Counted from the stretch's first letter, positions 34,578-43,402 are shown. The stretch is DNA of 46,950 nt from [Flexibacter] sp. ATCC 35208 (GCF_001975825.1 NZ_MTKN01000013.1:113246-160195), one strand, 5' to 3'. Notes: generated by a model from the sequence alone, not told the origin. A program made the numbers and translations.

Positions 34578-37500
34578 ATGGGATGTAAAAAACTACTGTT
34601 AACATTCATTGTCTTGCTTAGCGTTTGCTATTCTTTCGCGCAGGTAACAACAAGTGCTGTTACCGGTCTGGTGAAAGATGCAAAGGGGGAGGGCCTGATT
34701 GGGGCCACAGTTAAAGCCATTCACGTTCCAACCGGAACCGTTTATGGTACCACAACACAAGCGGGAGGTCGTTACACCATTCCCAACATGCGTGTAGGGG
34801 GTCCTTACACCGTTACAATTACCTATATAGGCTATCAGGAACAAAACATTAAAGATCTGTATCTGAGCCTGGGTACTGCATTGACCCAAAACGTAAAACT
34901 TGAAGATGGTAGCAAATCGCTGAACGAGGTAACTATTACCGGTCAAAAAAGCAGCATTATCAGTTCAAACCGTACTGGTACACAGACCAACATCAGCCAA
35001 CGCCAGCTGACTGAGTTGCCAACTGTAGGCCGTAGCATCCAGGATTTCGCCCGTTTGACACCGCAGGCAGTTGCTACTTACAGCAGCTCGAACGGTAGCC
35101 CACTGGGTATCTCCTTTGCAGGTCAGAGCAACAAATTCAACTCATTCACTGTGGATGGTGCGAATGCAAATGACGCATTTGGTCTGACTGCTACAGGTAC
35201 CAATGGTGGTCAGGCGAATGTAAACGCTGTTCCACTGGAATCGGTACAGGAAGTACAGATTGTACTGTCTCCATATGATGTTACCCAGAGTAACTTCACG
35301 GGTGGTGGTATCAACGCTGTTACCAAATCAGGTACTAACCAGTTCCACGGTTCGGCTTATTTCCTGAACCAGAACCAGGGTCTGGTAGGTCACAACGTAC
35401 AGAGCGATGTGAAATACGCTACTTATAATAATACAACATGGGGTGCCAGCTTAGGTGGTCCTATCGTTAAGAATAAAGCATTCTTCTTCGTAAACGCTGA
35501 AAGAAACGACTACAAAACGCCGCTGCCTTACAATCCGGCAGATGCAGGTTCAGGTTCTAAATTCAGCACTGCGAGACTGGATTCTATCCGTAACTACCTG
35601 ATGACCAACTATGGTTACGATCCAGGAAGCTACACTGATATCAGTTCTAAAGGTTATGCGACTTCGGTATTCGCACGTATCGACTGGAACATCAGCGACA
35701 AGCATAAGCTGACCCTGCGTCATAGCTATGTAGATGGTAGCAACTACGTAATTTCACGTACTGCCACTACTATGACCTTTGGTAACAGCGGTTACTACAT
35801 GCTCAGCACTACTAACTCTTCTGTAGCTGAACTGAACAGTAACTTCAATGCAACAACATCCAACGTGCTGCGTGTGACTTACAACCGTATCCGCGACAGA
35901 CGTAATACATCTGCATTCCCTTCTATTTACCTTACAGAAAGCAGTCTGAACTACAATGCTGGTGCTGACTATTCTTCTGCACGTAACTCACTCGGTCAGG
36001 ACAACTTCACTATCGTGGACAACCTGACTATCCAGAAGAAGAAGCACACCCTGACCTTTGGTACTGACAACCAGTTCTTCAACACGAACAACGTGTTCCT
36101 GCAGTACTACTATGGTTATTACACTTACAGAAGCTTGAGTGCTTTGCTGGCTAACTCAGCTGCACCATCTTCATATGGTATCAGCTACTCTGCCAAGGGT
36201 GGTGATGACGTAGCTCCGGGTAAGATCCACGCAGGTCAGTTCAGCGTATATGGCCAGGATGTATGGGATATCAATGACAGGTTCCGCCTGACTTATGGTG
36301 TTCGTATTGATCTGCCTGTATTCTTCAACAAACCTGATGCAAACACCGGCTTCAACTCTTCTGATCTGGCAGCTAAATACAACGTACAGAACAACGTAGT
36401 TCCTAAGTCTAAACTGCTGTTTGCACCAAGAGTTGCCTTCAACTACGATGTTAATGGCGATGGTACTACCCAGCTGAGAGGTGGTGTTGGTCTGTTCACT
36501 GGTCGTGTGCCACTGGTATGGATCTCTAACGCTTACTCTAACACAGGTGTTGCCTTCACTAAATTCAGTGGTACACCTGATGCTTCTGTTCGTTTCAACT
36601 ACGATCCATCTGACGTACACCTGGGTGCTTATATCCCAACTACTACGGCTGCGCCAACTGAAGTTGACGTTACTGACAAGAACTTCAAATATCCTCAGGT
36701 ACTGCGTGGTAACCTGGCTATCGACCAGAAACTGCCATGGTGGGGTCTGATTGGTACCATCGAAGGTCTATATACCAAGACTATCAACAACATCGCTTAT
36801 CAGAACCTGAACGTAGGTGACCAGCAAGGTACTGTGACTGTAGGTAACACTACCCGTCCATGGTACAACTTCACCCGCGCAAACAGCAGCTATACTGACG
36901 TAATCTACCTGAAAAACACCAGCAAGGGTTACGCTTATAACTTTACTTTCCAGATCCAGAAACCTCTGGACCATGGATGGGCTGGTAGCGTCGCGTATAC
37001 TTATGGTAAATCTACCTCAGTAAACGATGGTACTTCTTCTACCGCTTATTCTAACTGGCGTTTTGCTTACAACCAGAACGGTCTGAATAACGTAGGCGAA
37101 GCTCGTGCTAACTACGATCCAGGTCACCGTGTAGTTGCTTTTGCAAGCAAGACTTTCCGTTATGCTAAGAACCACATGAGCACTACTGTTGGTCTGGTTT
37201 ACCAGGGTTACACTGGTCAGCGCTACTCATTCCTGTATAACTATAACCTGACAGGTGATGATGCTTCCGGTAAAACCGGTTCTTCGAGCTTAGCTTATCT
37301 GCCTACAGATGCAAGCCAGTTTGCAAACCTGACAGTAAATGGTGCAACTGTTACTCCTGATCAGCAGCTGGCTGACTTCAAGGATTTTGCTTCTCATAAC
37401 AAATACCTGCAGGATAACCTGGGCAAGAACACTGTTCGTAACGGTGCAAGAATGCCATGGGAAAGTCACTTCGACCTGAAGATCGCCCAAGACTTCATCC

Positions 37501-37757
37501 TGAAAAACACACACAGACTGGAAGTTGGTTTCGACGTTCTGAACGTTGCTAACCTCCTGAACCGTAACTGGGGTTGGGGTTACTACCTCGGTAACCAGTC
37601 AGTGTCTCTGTTCAGCATAGTATCTCAGACACAGAACCCAACATTCACCTTTGATAAAACAAAGATGAACAACATCAACGGTATCCTGAGACCATACACA
37701 GTGAGCGACTACCTGTCACGCTGGAGAGGTCAGTTGAGTGTTCGTTATAACTTCTAA
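34578..37757 (+). CDS. Oar-like TonB-dependent outer-membrane receptor
   Basis: The 1,059-residue protein resembles the Oar family of outer-membrane TonB-dependent proteins. It has a signal peptide (LLLTFIVLLSVCYSFAQ), a CarboxypepD_reg domain (about 26-115, TGLVKDAKGEGLIGATVKAI) and a plug region (about 120-240). The plug includes TGTQTNISQRQLTELPTVGR and GGGINAVTKSGTNQFHGSAY, the Oar-type signature. A large barrel ends in the aromatic RGQLSVRYNF, as BAM substrates do. Codon choice is strongly biased to CTG, GGT, AAC and CGT compared with neighbours, which suggests high expression. It stands alone, with a strong terminator after it. Substrate is unknown. Confidence 0.93.
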   Translation: MGCKKLLLTFIVLLSVCYSFAQVTTSAVTGLVKDAKGEGLIGATVKAIHVPTGTVYGTTTQAGGRYTIPNMRVGGPYTVTITYIGYQEQNIKDLYLSLGTALTQNVKLEDGSKSLNEVTITGQKSSIISSNRTGTQTNISQRQLTELPTVGRSIQDFARLTPQAVATYSSSNGSPLGISFAGQSNKFNSFTVDGANANDAFGLTATGTNGGQANVNAVPLESVQEVQIVLSPYDVTQSNFTGGGINAVTKSGTNQFHGSAYFLNQNQGLVGHNVQSDVKYATYNNTTWGASLGGPIVKNKAFFFVNAERNDYKTPLPYNPADAGSGSKFSTARLDSIRNYLMTNYGYDPGSYTDISSKGYATSVFARIDWNISDKHKLTLRHSYVDGSNYVISRTATTMTFGNSGYYMLSTTNSSVAELNSNFNATTSNVLRVTYNRIRDRRNTSAFPSIYLTESSLNYNAGADYSSARNSLGQDNFTIVDNLTIQKKKHTLTFGTDNQFFNTNNVFLQYYYGYYTYRSLSALLANSAAPSSYGISYSAKGGDDVAPGKIHAGQFSVYGQDVWDINDRFRLTYGVRIDLPVFFNKPDANTGFNSSDLAAKYNVQNNVVPKSKLLFAPRVAFNYDVNGDGTTQLRGGVGLFTGRVPLVWISNAYSNTGVAFTKFSGTPDASVRFNYDPSDVHLGAYIPTTTAAPTEVDVTDKNFKYPQVLRGNLAIDQKLPWWGLIGTIEGLYTKTINNIAYQNLNVGDQQGTVTVGNTTRPWYNFTRANSSYTDVIYLKNTSKGYAYNFTFQIQKPLDHGWAGSVAYTYGKSTSVNDGTSSTAYSNWRFAYNQNGLNNVGEARANYDPGHRVVAFASKTFRYAKNHMSTTVGLVYQGYTGQRYSFLYNYNLTGDDASGKTGSSSLAYLPTDASQFANLTVNGATVTPDQQLADFKDFASHNKYLQDNLGKNTVRNGARMPWESHFDLKIAQDFILKNTHRLEVGFDVLNVANLLNRNWGWGYYLGNQSVSLFSIVSQTQNPTFTFDKTKMNNINGILRPYTVSDYLSRWRGQLSVRYNF

Positions 37758-37776
37758 TCTGCATTTATACAGATAC

Positions 37777-37813
37777 AAAAAACGCTTCGGCCTAACAGCC
37801 GAAGCGTTTTTTT
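37777..37813 (+). terminator. Strong terminator after Oar-like gene
   Basis: ACGCTTCGGC (37782-37791) pairs with GCCGAAGCGT (37798-37807) over a 6-nt loop, preceded by A-run and followed by a run of seven T. It lies 20 bases after the receptor stop codon. Confidence 0.92.
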
Positions 37814-37828
37814 ATTATATTTATATGA

Positions 37829-38536
37829 ATGCATGAACAATATTACAAATGGAAATCCCCTCATCTCGGCCGTGAATTCGAGATGCTGGTATTCGGAGAG
37901 GAAGGCTATCCCCTCATCCTCTTCCCTACCTCTATGGGGCGCCATTATGAACATAAGGAAAGAGGCCTAATTCATGCATTACAATGGTTCATCGACCATC
38001 AGCTCATTCGGGTCTATTGCCCTGATAGTATAGATGCCCGAAGCTGGTATAACAAACAGGTCTCCCCTGCCCAACGCACGCTCAATCACATTGCTTACGA
38101 CAACATGCTGCGGCATGAGGTGCTGGAAAGGGTCATATACGAAACCGGCGTTCACCGCGTAGCCTTAGCCGGCTGCAGTTTTGGTGGGTACCATGCCTCC
38201 AACTTTGCCTTCCGCTACCCGGAGCAGGTATCTTACCTCTTTAGCCTCAGCGGCATTTTTGATATTACCTCCCGCCTGGATGGTCATTATGATGATAATG
38301 TCTATTTCAATAATCCCATGGATTACATGCGCGACAATCCGCGCGAGGCCCTCTGGCGCATGGGAATTATACTAGGCGTAGCCGACGAAGATATAGCCCG
38401 TAACCAGAATGAACGGATGTCAGGGATACTCGCTCACAAAGGCATCAGCCACTGGCTGGATGTAAGGCCCAATCAAAAACATGACTGGCCCGTATGGAAC
38501 GAAATGTTACCATATTACCTTTCCCTTATAAAATAA
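37829..38536 (+). CDS. Alpha/beta-hydrolase esterase
   Basis: The 235-residue protein is an esterase-like alpha/beta hydrolase. The nucleophile elbow is AGCSFGGYHA with Ser117. The catalytic His is probably His218 in NQKHDWPVWNE, and FPTSMGRHYEH near residue 32 fits the oxyanion region. It has no signal peptide, so it is cytoplasmic. It resembles the putative-esterase group that includes esterase D-like proteins. The frame start at 37829 is the only ATG compatible with the N-terminus; an ATG four bases earlier leads to an immediate stop. It begins 22 bases after the terminator and is followed 44 bases later by an ATP-grasp gene, with which it is probably cotranscribed. Its substrate may be an ester made by the neighbouring ligases. 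Confidence 0.85.
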   Translation: MHEQYYKWKSPHLGREFEMLVFGEEGYPLILFPTSMGRHYEHKERGLIHALQWFIDHQLIRVYCPDSIDARSWYNKQVSPAQRTLNHIAYDNMLRHEVLERVIYETGVHRVALAGCSFGGYHASNFAFRYPEQVSYLFSLSGIFDITSRLDGHYDDNVYFNNPMDYMRDNPREALWRMGIILGVADEDIARNQNERMSGILAHKGISHWLDVRPNQKHDWPVWNEMLPYYLSLIK

Positions 38537-38580
38537 GCTGGCGAATCCATTGGCGCGAATATTGATCCTCAACCGCTTTT

Positions 38581-39735
38581 ATGGCAAACGGAATCATTGA
38601 TACACTCAACGTAAAAACATTTTTCAGGATGAAAAAAATAGGCCTTCTCTATGGTCAGGAAAACAGTTTCCCCCAGGCATTCATTGACCGCGTAAACGCA
38701 AAAAATGTCAACGACATCTCTGCTGAATTCGTATCTATCGACAAAGTAATACAGGGTATTCCAAATGAATATGCTGTGATACTGGATCGTATTTCGCAGG
38801 ATGTTCCTTTCTATCGTACCTGGCTCAAACAGGCTGCACTGGAAGGAAGCGCGGTGATCAATAATCCATTCTGGTGGAGTGCGGATGATAAATTTGTGAA
38901 CAATGAGCTGGCTGCACGTGCGGGTGTCAATGTTCCTAAAACTGCATTACTCCCCTCCCGCGATCTACCGGTAAATACTACGGATCAATCGTTCAGAAAC
39001 CTGATATATCCTTTTGACTGGGAAAGCATTTTCGCGCACATTGGCTTTCCTGCTTATATGAAACCTTACAATGGCGGAGGTTGGAAACATGTCTACAAAG
39101 TCAATAGTGCTGAGGAATTCTTTGCACAACATGCGCATACCGGCCAGCTGGTGATGATGTTGCAGGAAGAGATTGAATACGATTCTTATTATCGTTGTTA
39201 TTGCATTGGCGGCAAGTATGTACGTGTTATTCCTTACGACCCGCACCAGGCTCCTTATCAACGTTATCTTGATAAGGCACAGGGAGACGATGACCTGGAA
39301 GGTGTGATCATCGAACAGGTGGCTAACCTGAACCGTTACCTGGGATACGATTTCAATACAGTAGAAATAGCCGTGCGTGCAGGGATCCCTTATGTGATCG
39401 ACTTCTGGAACCCTGCGCCGGAGGCAGATGAGGCGACGATCGGTGCAGAGAATTTTGAATGGGTGGTAGAGACAGCGGCGAATTATGCTATTGAAAGAGC
39501 GCTGAAACAGTTGCCGGGAACAGATAACCTGACATGGGGTGCGTTTATGACCCATGCGGTGCCAGGAAATCAGACGGCGATAGTACCGGGTGCGAAGAAG
39601 ACGGCGGCAAAGAAATCGACGACACCGGTGGGTGCTGCGCCTGCTGAGAAGAAGACTACTGAGAAGAAGGCTGCTGCTAAAAAAGAACCTGCGGCAAAAA
39701 AGACAACTACTAAAAAAGCAAAGGCCAAAGAATAG
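38581..39735 (+). CDS. ATP-grasp ligase with histone-H1-like tail
   Basis: The ATP-grasp fold joins a carboxylate, through an acyl phosphate, to an amine or thiol. The 384-residue protein has a pre-ATP-grasp part (IGLLYGQENSFPQAFIDRVN), a nucleotide-binding lid with YMKPYNGGGWKHVYKVN, LQEEIEYDSYYRCYCIGGKY, and the metal-binding end NTVEIAVRAGIPYVIDFWNP. The layout is RimK/YheC-like. The last 47 residues are almost entirely Lys, Ala and Thr (16 Lys) in AAKK and TTKK clusters like histone H1 or DNA-binding tails. The ATG at 38629 (MKKIGLLYGQ) is an alternative start. A terminator-like hairpin and a dispersed repeat follow. Confidence 0.82.
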   Translation: MANGIIDTLNVKTFFRMKKIGLLYGQENSFPQAFIDRVNAKNVNDISAEFVSIDKVIQGIPNEYAVILDRISQDVPFYRTWLKQAALEGSAVINNPFWWSADDKFVNNELAARAGVNVPKTALLPSRDLPVNTTDQSFRNLIYPFDWESIFAHIGFPAYMKPYNGGGWKHVYKVNSAEEFFAQHAHTGQLVMMLQEEIEYDSYYRCYCIGGKYVRVIPYDPHQAPYQRYLDKAQGDDDLEGVIIEQVANLNRYLGYDFNTVEIAVRAGIPYVIDFWNPAPEADEATIGAENFEWVVETAANYAIERALKQLPGTDNLTWGAFMTHAVPGNQTAIVPGAKKTAAKKSTTPVGAAPAEKKTTEKKAAAKKEPAAKKTTTKKAKAKE

Positions 39736-39754
39736 GTTGTTTGTTTGTATACAA

Positions 39755-39805
39755 CCGGCCTGCATTACCAGCTATCTCCCCTCAGCCGGTATGCAGGCCT
39801 TTTTG
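39755..39805 (+). terminator. Terminator-like hairpin after ATP-grasp gene
   Basis: GGCCTGCAT (39757-39765) pairs with ATGCAGGCC (39791-39799) and is followed by TTTTTG. The 25-nt loop contains a second weak pairing. It lies 20 bases after the stop codon and separates the ATP-grasp gene from the downstream trio, though read-through is possible. Confidence 0.75.
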
Positions 39806-39808
39806 TTT

Positions 39809-39858
39809 CTGAAAATGGTTTTCATCCCCGTTTGTGAATTCCCTCTTTCATGAATGTT
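39809..39858 (+). repeat. Dispersed post-terminator element, copy B
   Basis: Read on the plus strand it starts TGAAAATGGTTTTCATCCCC, then GTTTGTGAATTCCCTC, then TTTCATGAATGTT. It follows the ATP-grasp terminator by four bases. The 15-base start forms the same TGAAAA/TTTTCA hairpin as copy A. The distal TTTCATGAATGTT is shared with copy C (46862-46909) but not with copy A. Confidence 0.9.
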
Positions 39859-39949
39859 CTATTGGCGGCTGCGAAAAAAGAGTACCCCTTCCTTGCTGCC
39901 GCAGTCCATTTTCCATATTCTTCTTATCTTGCCTCCCTAATTACCAGCT
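39859..39949. other. Leader region before GCS2-type ligase
   Basis: About 90 bases lie between the dispersed repeat and the next start codon. They contain a TTATCTTGCC sequence that loosely resembles a -7 box, but no convincing -33 element. If the hairpin upstream is a real terminator, a promoter for the trio must be here. Confidence 0.35.
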
Positions 39950-41050
39950 ATGCTCCGGAATTTCACACTAGGCATTGAAGAAGAATACATGGTCATGGAC
40001 CCTCGGACGCTCGAGTTATGCTCCCATGAACAGAAAATTGTAGAACAGGCCCACAAAGTCATCCCGGAAAAAGTAAAAGCCGAATTTCATCAGGCAGTCG
40101 TAGAAGTCGGCACCCACATTTGTGCAAACATCGACGAGGCCCGTGCAGATGTAGCACACCTTCGCAAAACGGTGGCACAGATTGCCGGCGACCTGGGATA
40201 TAGTATCGGCGCCTCCGGTACTCATCCCTTTTCCAAATGGGAAGCCCAGCTCATCACAGACCATCCCCGGTATTTCGAAATTGTGAATGAAATGCAGGAC
40301 GCTGCCAGATCGAACCTGATCTTTGGGCTGCATGTGCATGTAGGAATGGAGAACAGGGAAATGGCCCTGCATATCGCGAATTCTGTGCGTTATTTTTTGC
40401 CTCACGTATTTGCCTTAAGTACCAACTCTCCTTTCTGGGAAGGTCGGAATACAGGCTTTAAATCATACAGGGTAAAGGTATTCGATAAGTTTCCCCGTAC
40501 TGGTATCCCTGATTATTTTGCCAGTATCGGAGAATACGACCGCTATATACAGTTACTTGTCAAGACCAAGTGTATTGACAACGCCCGCAAGGTATGGTGG
40601 GACCTCCGTGTACATCCTTTTTACGATACGGTAGAATTCCGGATCTGCGATGTGCCGCTCACCCTGCAGGAAACCTGTACCATTGCAGCCATCTTCCAGG
40701 CACTCTGTGCAAAGATCTATAAACTGCGCATGCAGAACCTGAACTTTATTATCTACAACCGCGCACTGGTCAATGAAAATAAATGGAGAGCCAGCCGCTA
40801 TGGTATAGATGGCAACCTCATTGACTTTGGTAAAGAAGCGGAAGTCAATACCCGTTCACTCATTTTTGAACTGCTGGAGTTTGTAGATGATGTGGTCGAT
40901 GAACTGGGTAGCCGTCATTATATCGAGCATACAAGAGAAATACTGCAGAATGGCACTGGTGCTGACAAACAACTGGCTGTTTTCAATGAAAACAAAAACA
41001 TGCACAGTGTGGCGGACTTCATTATTAAACAATTTCTCAAAGACTGCTAG
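39950..41050 (+). CDS. GCS2-type carboxylate-amine ligase (YbdK family)
   Basis: The 366-residue enzyme belongs to the glutamate-cysteine ligase 2 family, which makes gamma-glutamyl-type amide bonds with ATP. The opening FTLGIEEEYMVMDPRTLEL is the family signature, with the Glu cluster that binds magnesium. Others are EFHQAVVEVGTHICANIDEA, IGASGTHPF, FGLHVHVGMENRE and ALSTNSPFWEGRNTGFKSYR, and the C-terminal DVPLTLQETCTIAAIFQA. Homologues such as YbdK have weak glutamate-cysteine ligase activity, so the true substrate is open. It has no signal peptide. The GATase gene follows after three bases. Confidence 0.93.
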   Translation: MLRNFTLGIEEEYMVMDPRTLELCSHEQKIVEQAHKVIPEKVKAEFHQAVVEVGTHICANIDEARADVAHLRKTVAQIAGDLGYSIGASGTHPFSKWEAQLITDHPRYFEIVNEMQDAARSNLIFGLHVHVGMENREMALHIANSVRYFLPHVFALSTNSPFWEGRNTGFKSYRVKVFDKFPRTGIPDYFASIGEYDRYIQLLVKTKCIDNARKVWWDLRVHPFYDTVEFRICDVPLTLQETCTIAAIFQALCAKIYKLRMQNLNFIIYNRALVNENKWRASRYGIDGNLIDFGKEAEVNTRSLIFELLEFVDDVVDELGSRHYIEHTREILQNGTGADKQLAVFNENKNMHSVADFIIKQFLKDC

Positions 41051-41053
41051 CAC

Positions 41054-41827
41054 ATGAAAGTAGCTATACTTGACATGTATGAAGGCGTTCCGAACGAAGG
41101 GATGCGTTGTATCAGGGAAATACTCGCGGCGTATGCTGTGCGTCATTCACTGGTATTGCAGTGTGATGAGTATGAGGTGCGCATCGCTGCCCAGGTACCT
41201 GATCTTTCTTACGATATTTATATTTCTACAGGTGGTCCCGGTTCACCGCTGGATAGTGAAGGCAGTGAGTGGGAACACCGTTATTTTGGTGTGATGGAAG
41301 CGTTGATGAAAGCTTCAAAGCCGGTGTTATTGATATGTCATTCCTTTCAGCTTATGTGTCGCTATTTGAAGCTCGGAAATGTATGCAGGCGCCGATCACC
41401 TGCATTCGGAGTGTTTCCTGTGCATAAGACAACTGCAGGTGAATTTGAACAGCTCCCCGATCCTTTTTACATCGTGGATAGCCGCAACTGGCAGGTGATT
41501 GGTTTAGATCATGCACGTATGGATGCAATCGGCGCTTCCGTTTTAGCGCTTGAAAAAGAACGCCCCCATGTACCACTGGAAAGAGCGGCCATGGCGATAC
41601 GTTTCGGCCCTCATATGATCGGCACACAATTCCACCCGGAGGCTGATGCAACCGGGATGCGGATGTACCTGCTTCAAAAAGAAAAGAAAGACCAGGTGCT
41701 CACCAACTATGGTGCGGAAAAATATTACAGCATGCTGGAACAACTTTCAGACCCGGATAAGATCATGCTCACGTATGATACGCTTATTCCTGCATTTCTG
41801 AACAATGCCTTATCTATTCAATCATGA
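41054..41827 (+). CDS. Class I glutamine-amidotransferase-like protein
   Basis: The 257-residue protein has the class I amidotransferase triad: Cys95 in LLICHSFQLM, His194 and Glu196 in IGTQFHPEAD. The motif around Cys95 differs from the usual GxCxGxQ nucleophile elbow, having ICHSFQ. The early strand KVAILDMYEGVPNEG and YDIYISTGGPGSPLDSEG match the fold, as in GuaA/TrpG-type domains. It could supply ammonia from glutamine or cut gamma-glutamyl amides as PuuD and related hydrolases do. The gene overlaps the next by four bases and follows the GCS2 gene by three, so the three products are made together. Confidence 0.88.
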   Translation: MKVAILDMYEGVPNEGMRCIREILAAYAVRHSLVLQCDEYEVRIAAQVPDLSYDIYISTGGPGSPLDSEGSEWEHRYFGVMEALMKASKPVLLICHSFQLMCRYLKLGNVCRRRSPAFGVFPVHKTTAGEFEQLPDPFYIVDSRNWQVIGLDHARMDAIGASVLALEKERPHVPLERAAMAIRFGPHMIGTQFHPEADATGMRMYLLQKEKKDQVLTNYGAEKYYSMLEQLSDPDKIMLTYDTLIPAFLNNALSIQS

Positions 41828-43005
41828 TCCCTTCTTTACGCAAATATTATAACGAAAATTTTACTGCGGAGAAATACGCGGCATTTATTGAATCAATGGC
41901 TGCTGCTGCCGGCGAAGCCCCTGCTTTTAAAGTAGCGGAAACACCCGTGTTTGTACCAGCTGCACTCACGAAGCAACTGATTGATACCAGCGAAGCGATC
42001 ATTGATGTGATTACACAACCTGACTTCAAAGCCAGTAGTGAAGCGTCTTTTCCTGCATGTATGAAAGTACCGGGCGAAAATGAGCATGCGCATTTTGTGA
42101 TCATTGATTTTGCTGTGTGTCAAAATGCAGAAGGCGTGTTGCAACCACAGCTCATAGAACTACAGGGCTTTCCTTCTCTGTATGCGTTTCAGGAGCTGAT
42201 GGCTAAGGAATTTAAACATCATTTCCAGATCCCTGATACAGTAAATAACTATTTCAATGGGTATGATGATAATAGCTATTTAGCGTTATTGCAAGAGATC
42301 ATTGTGGGTCCTTATCAACCGGAAGAAGTGGTATTGCTGGAAGTAAAGCCACATGAACAGAAAACCCGTATTGATTTTTATTATACGCAAAAGGTACTGG
42401 GAATACCTGTTGTTTGTATTACAGACCTTGAGCAGAGAGGTGACCAATTATACTATAAGGATACTTTAATCAAACGCATATACAACCGCGTGATCTTTGA
42501 TGACCTGCAAAGACAGGCGGCTTCATTGCCGGCACATGTGTCTTTATTCCAGGATTTTGATGTAGAGTGGATCACGCATCCGAACTGGTTTTACAGGATC
42601 AGTAAATATACCCTGCCTTTTATTCATAGTGAATTTGCACCGGAAAGCTGGTTTCTGCATGCAAAGGAGTTGCCAGCCGATCTGGAGAACTATGTATTGA
42701 AACCGCTTTTTTCATTCGCAGGTCAGGGGGTAGTGATTGATGTAACATTATCAGATATTGCCTCGATTAAAGATCCTGAGCACTGGATTTTACAGCGAAA
42801 GGTACAATATGCCCCGGCTATCGAAACACCTGATGGACCCGCTTATTGTGAGATCAGGATGATGTATGTATGGAAAGATGGAGCGGAAAGGCCATTGTTG
42901 GTGCATAACCTGGCGAGGCTTAGTAAGAGTAAAATGATAGGTGTGACGAAGGATAAGTCGCATACCTGGGTGGGTGGTACCTGCGCTTTCTTTGAAAAGT
43001 ATTAA
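41824..43005 (+). CDS. Second ATP-grasp-like ligase (divergent)
   Basis: The 393-residue protein has no clear named homologue to me. Its C-terminal part has ATP-grasp-like strands: DTLIKRIYNRVIFDDL, YVLKPLFSFAGQGVVIDV (nucleotide-binding lid), HWILQRKVQYAPAI and PAYCEIRMMYVWKDG. The order resembles circularly permuted or divergent ATP-grasp proteins such as the glutathionylspermidine-synthase group. The N-terminal 150 residues include HAHFVIIDFAVCQNAEGV and QPQLIELQGFPSLYAFQELM, which suggest a substrate-binding pre-domain with acidic residues. It overlaps the GATase gene by four bases. It ends with a hairpin terminator that overlaps its stop codon. The amidoligase call is inference. Confidence 0.72.
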   Translation: MIPSLRKYYNENFTAEKYAAFIESMAAAAGEAPAFKVAETPVFVPAALTKQLIDTSEAIIDVITQPDFKASSEASFPACMKVPGENEHAHFVIIDFAVCQNAEGVLQPQLIELQGFPSLYAFQELMAKEFKHHFQIPDTVNNYFNGYDDNSYLALLQEIIVGPYQPEEVVLLEVKPHEQKTRIDFYYTQKVLGIPVVCITDLEQRGDQLYYKDTLIKRIYNRVIFDDLQRQAASLPAHVSLFQDFDVEWITHPNWFYRISKYTLPFIHSEFAPESWFLHAKELPADLENYVLKPLFSFAGQGVVIDVTLSDIASIKDPEHWILQRKVQYAPAIETPDGPAYCEIRMMYVWKDGAERPLLVHNLARLSKSKMIGVTKDKSHTWVGGTCAFFEKY

Positions 43006-43033
43006 AAAGGCTGACCTTACGGTCAGCCTTTTT
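43004..43033 (+). terminator. Hairpin terminator overlapping a stop codon
   Basis: AAAAAGGCTGACC (43004-43016) pairs with GGTCAGCCTTTTT (43021-43033) around TTAC. The stem begins in the TAA stop codon of the second ATP-grasp-like gene. It can also act on the convergent rhodanese gene, which stops at 43048. Confidence 0.9.
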
Positions 43034-43047
43034 AATTTCAAATTCTT

Positions 43048-43356
43048 TTATTTCCCGAACTTCTCCTGCCAGTTCAACATACCACCGGTCAGGTTCTTTA
43101 CATTCTGAAATCCCATTGTTTCCAGGATCATTGCTGCCTGGCCGCTTCTGCCTCCGCTTCTGCAATACACAATCACTTCTTCATCCTTCAGATCTTCCAG
43201 CTCATCCACCTGCATGGCTCTGATTTCGCCCAGGGGCAACAGGATACCACCGATATTAAATTCTTCGTGTTCATGTGGTTCCCTTACATCGACGATGTGC
43301 AGGGATTCGCCATTGTCAATACGTTGTTTCAGTTCTTCAGCAGTTATATTTTCCAT
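43048..43356 (-). CDS. Single-domain rhodanese-like protein
   Basis: The 102-residue protein is one rhodanese domain of the GlpE/PspE type that transfers sulfane sulfur or serves as a sulfur carrier. Motifs are the N-terminal NITAEELKQRIDNGESLHIV, the DVREPHEHEEFNIGG loop, and the active-site loop VIVYCRSGGRSGQAA with the catalytic Cys. The C-terminal NLTGGMLNWQEKFGK is typical. It has no signal peptide. The gene follows the PASTA gene by 46 bases on the same strand and may be cotranscribed with ddl. Confidence 0.94.
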   Translation of the reverse strand: MENITAEELKQRIDNGESLHIVDVREPHEHEEFNIGGILLPLGEIRAMQVDELEDLKDEEVIVYCRSGGRSGQAAMILETMGFQNVKNLTGGMLNWQEKFGK

Positions 43357-43402
43357 CGCTGTAAATTTTATAAGTTAAACGATTATGGGGTATACTACTT
43401 TG

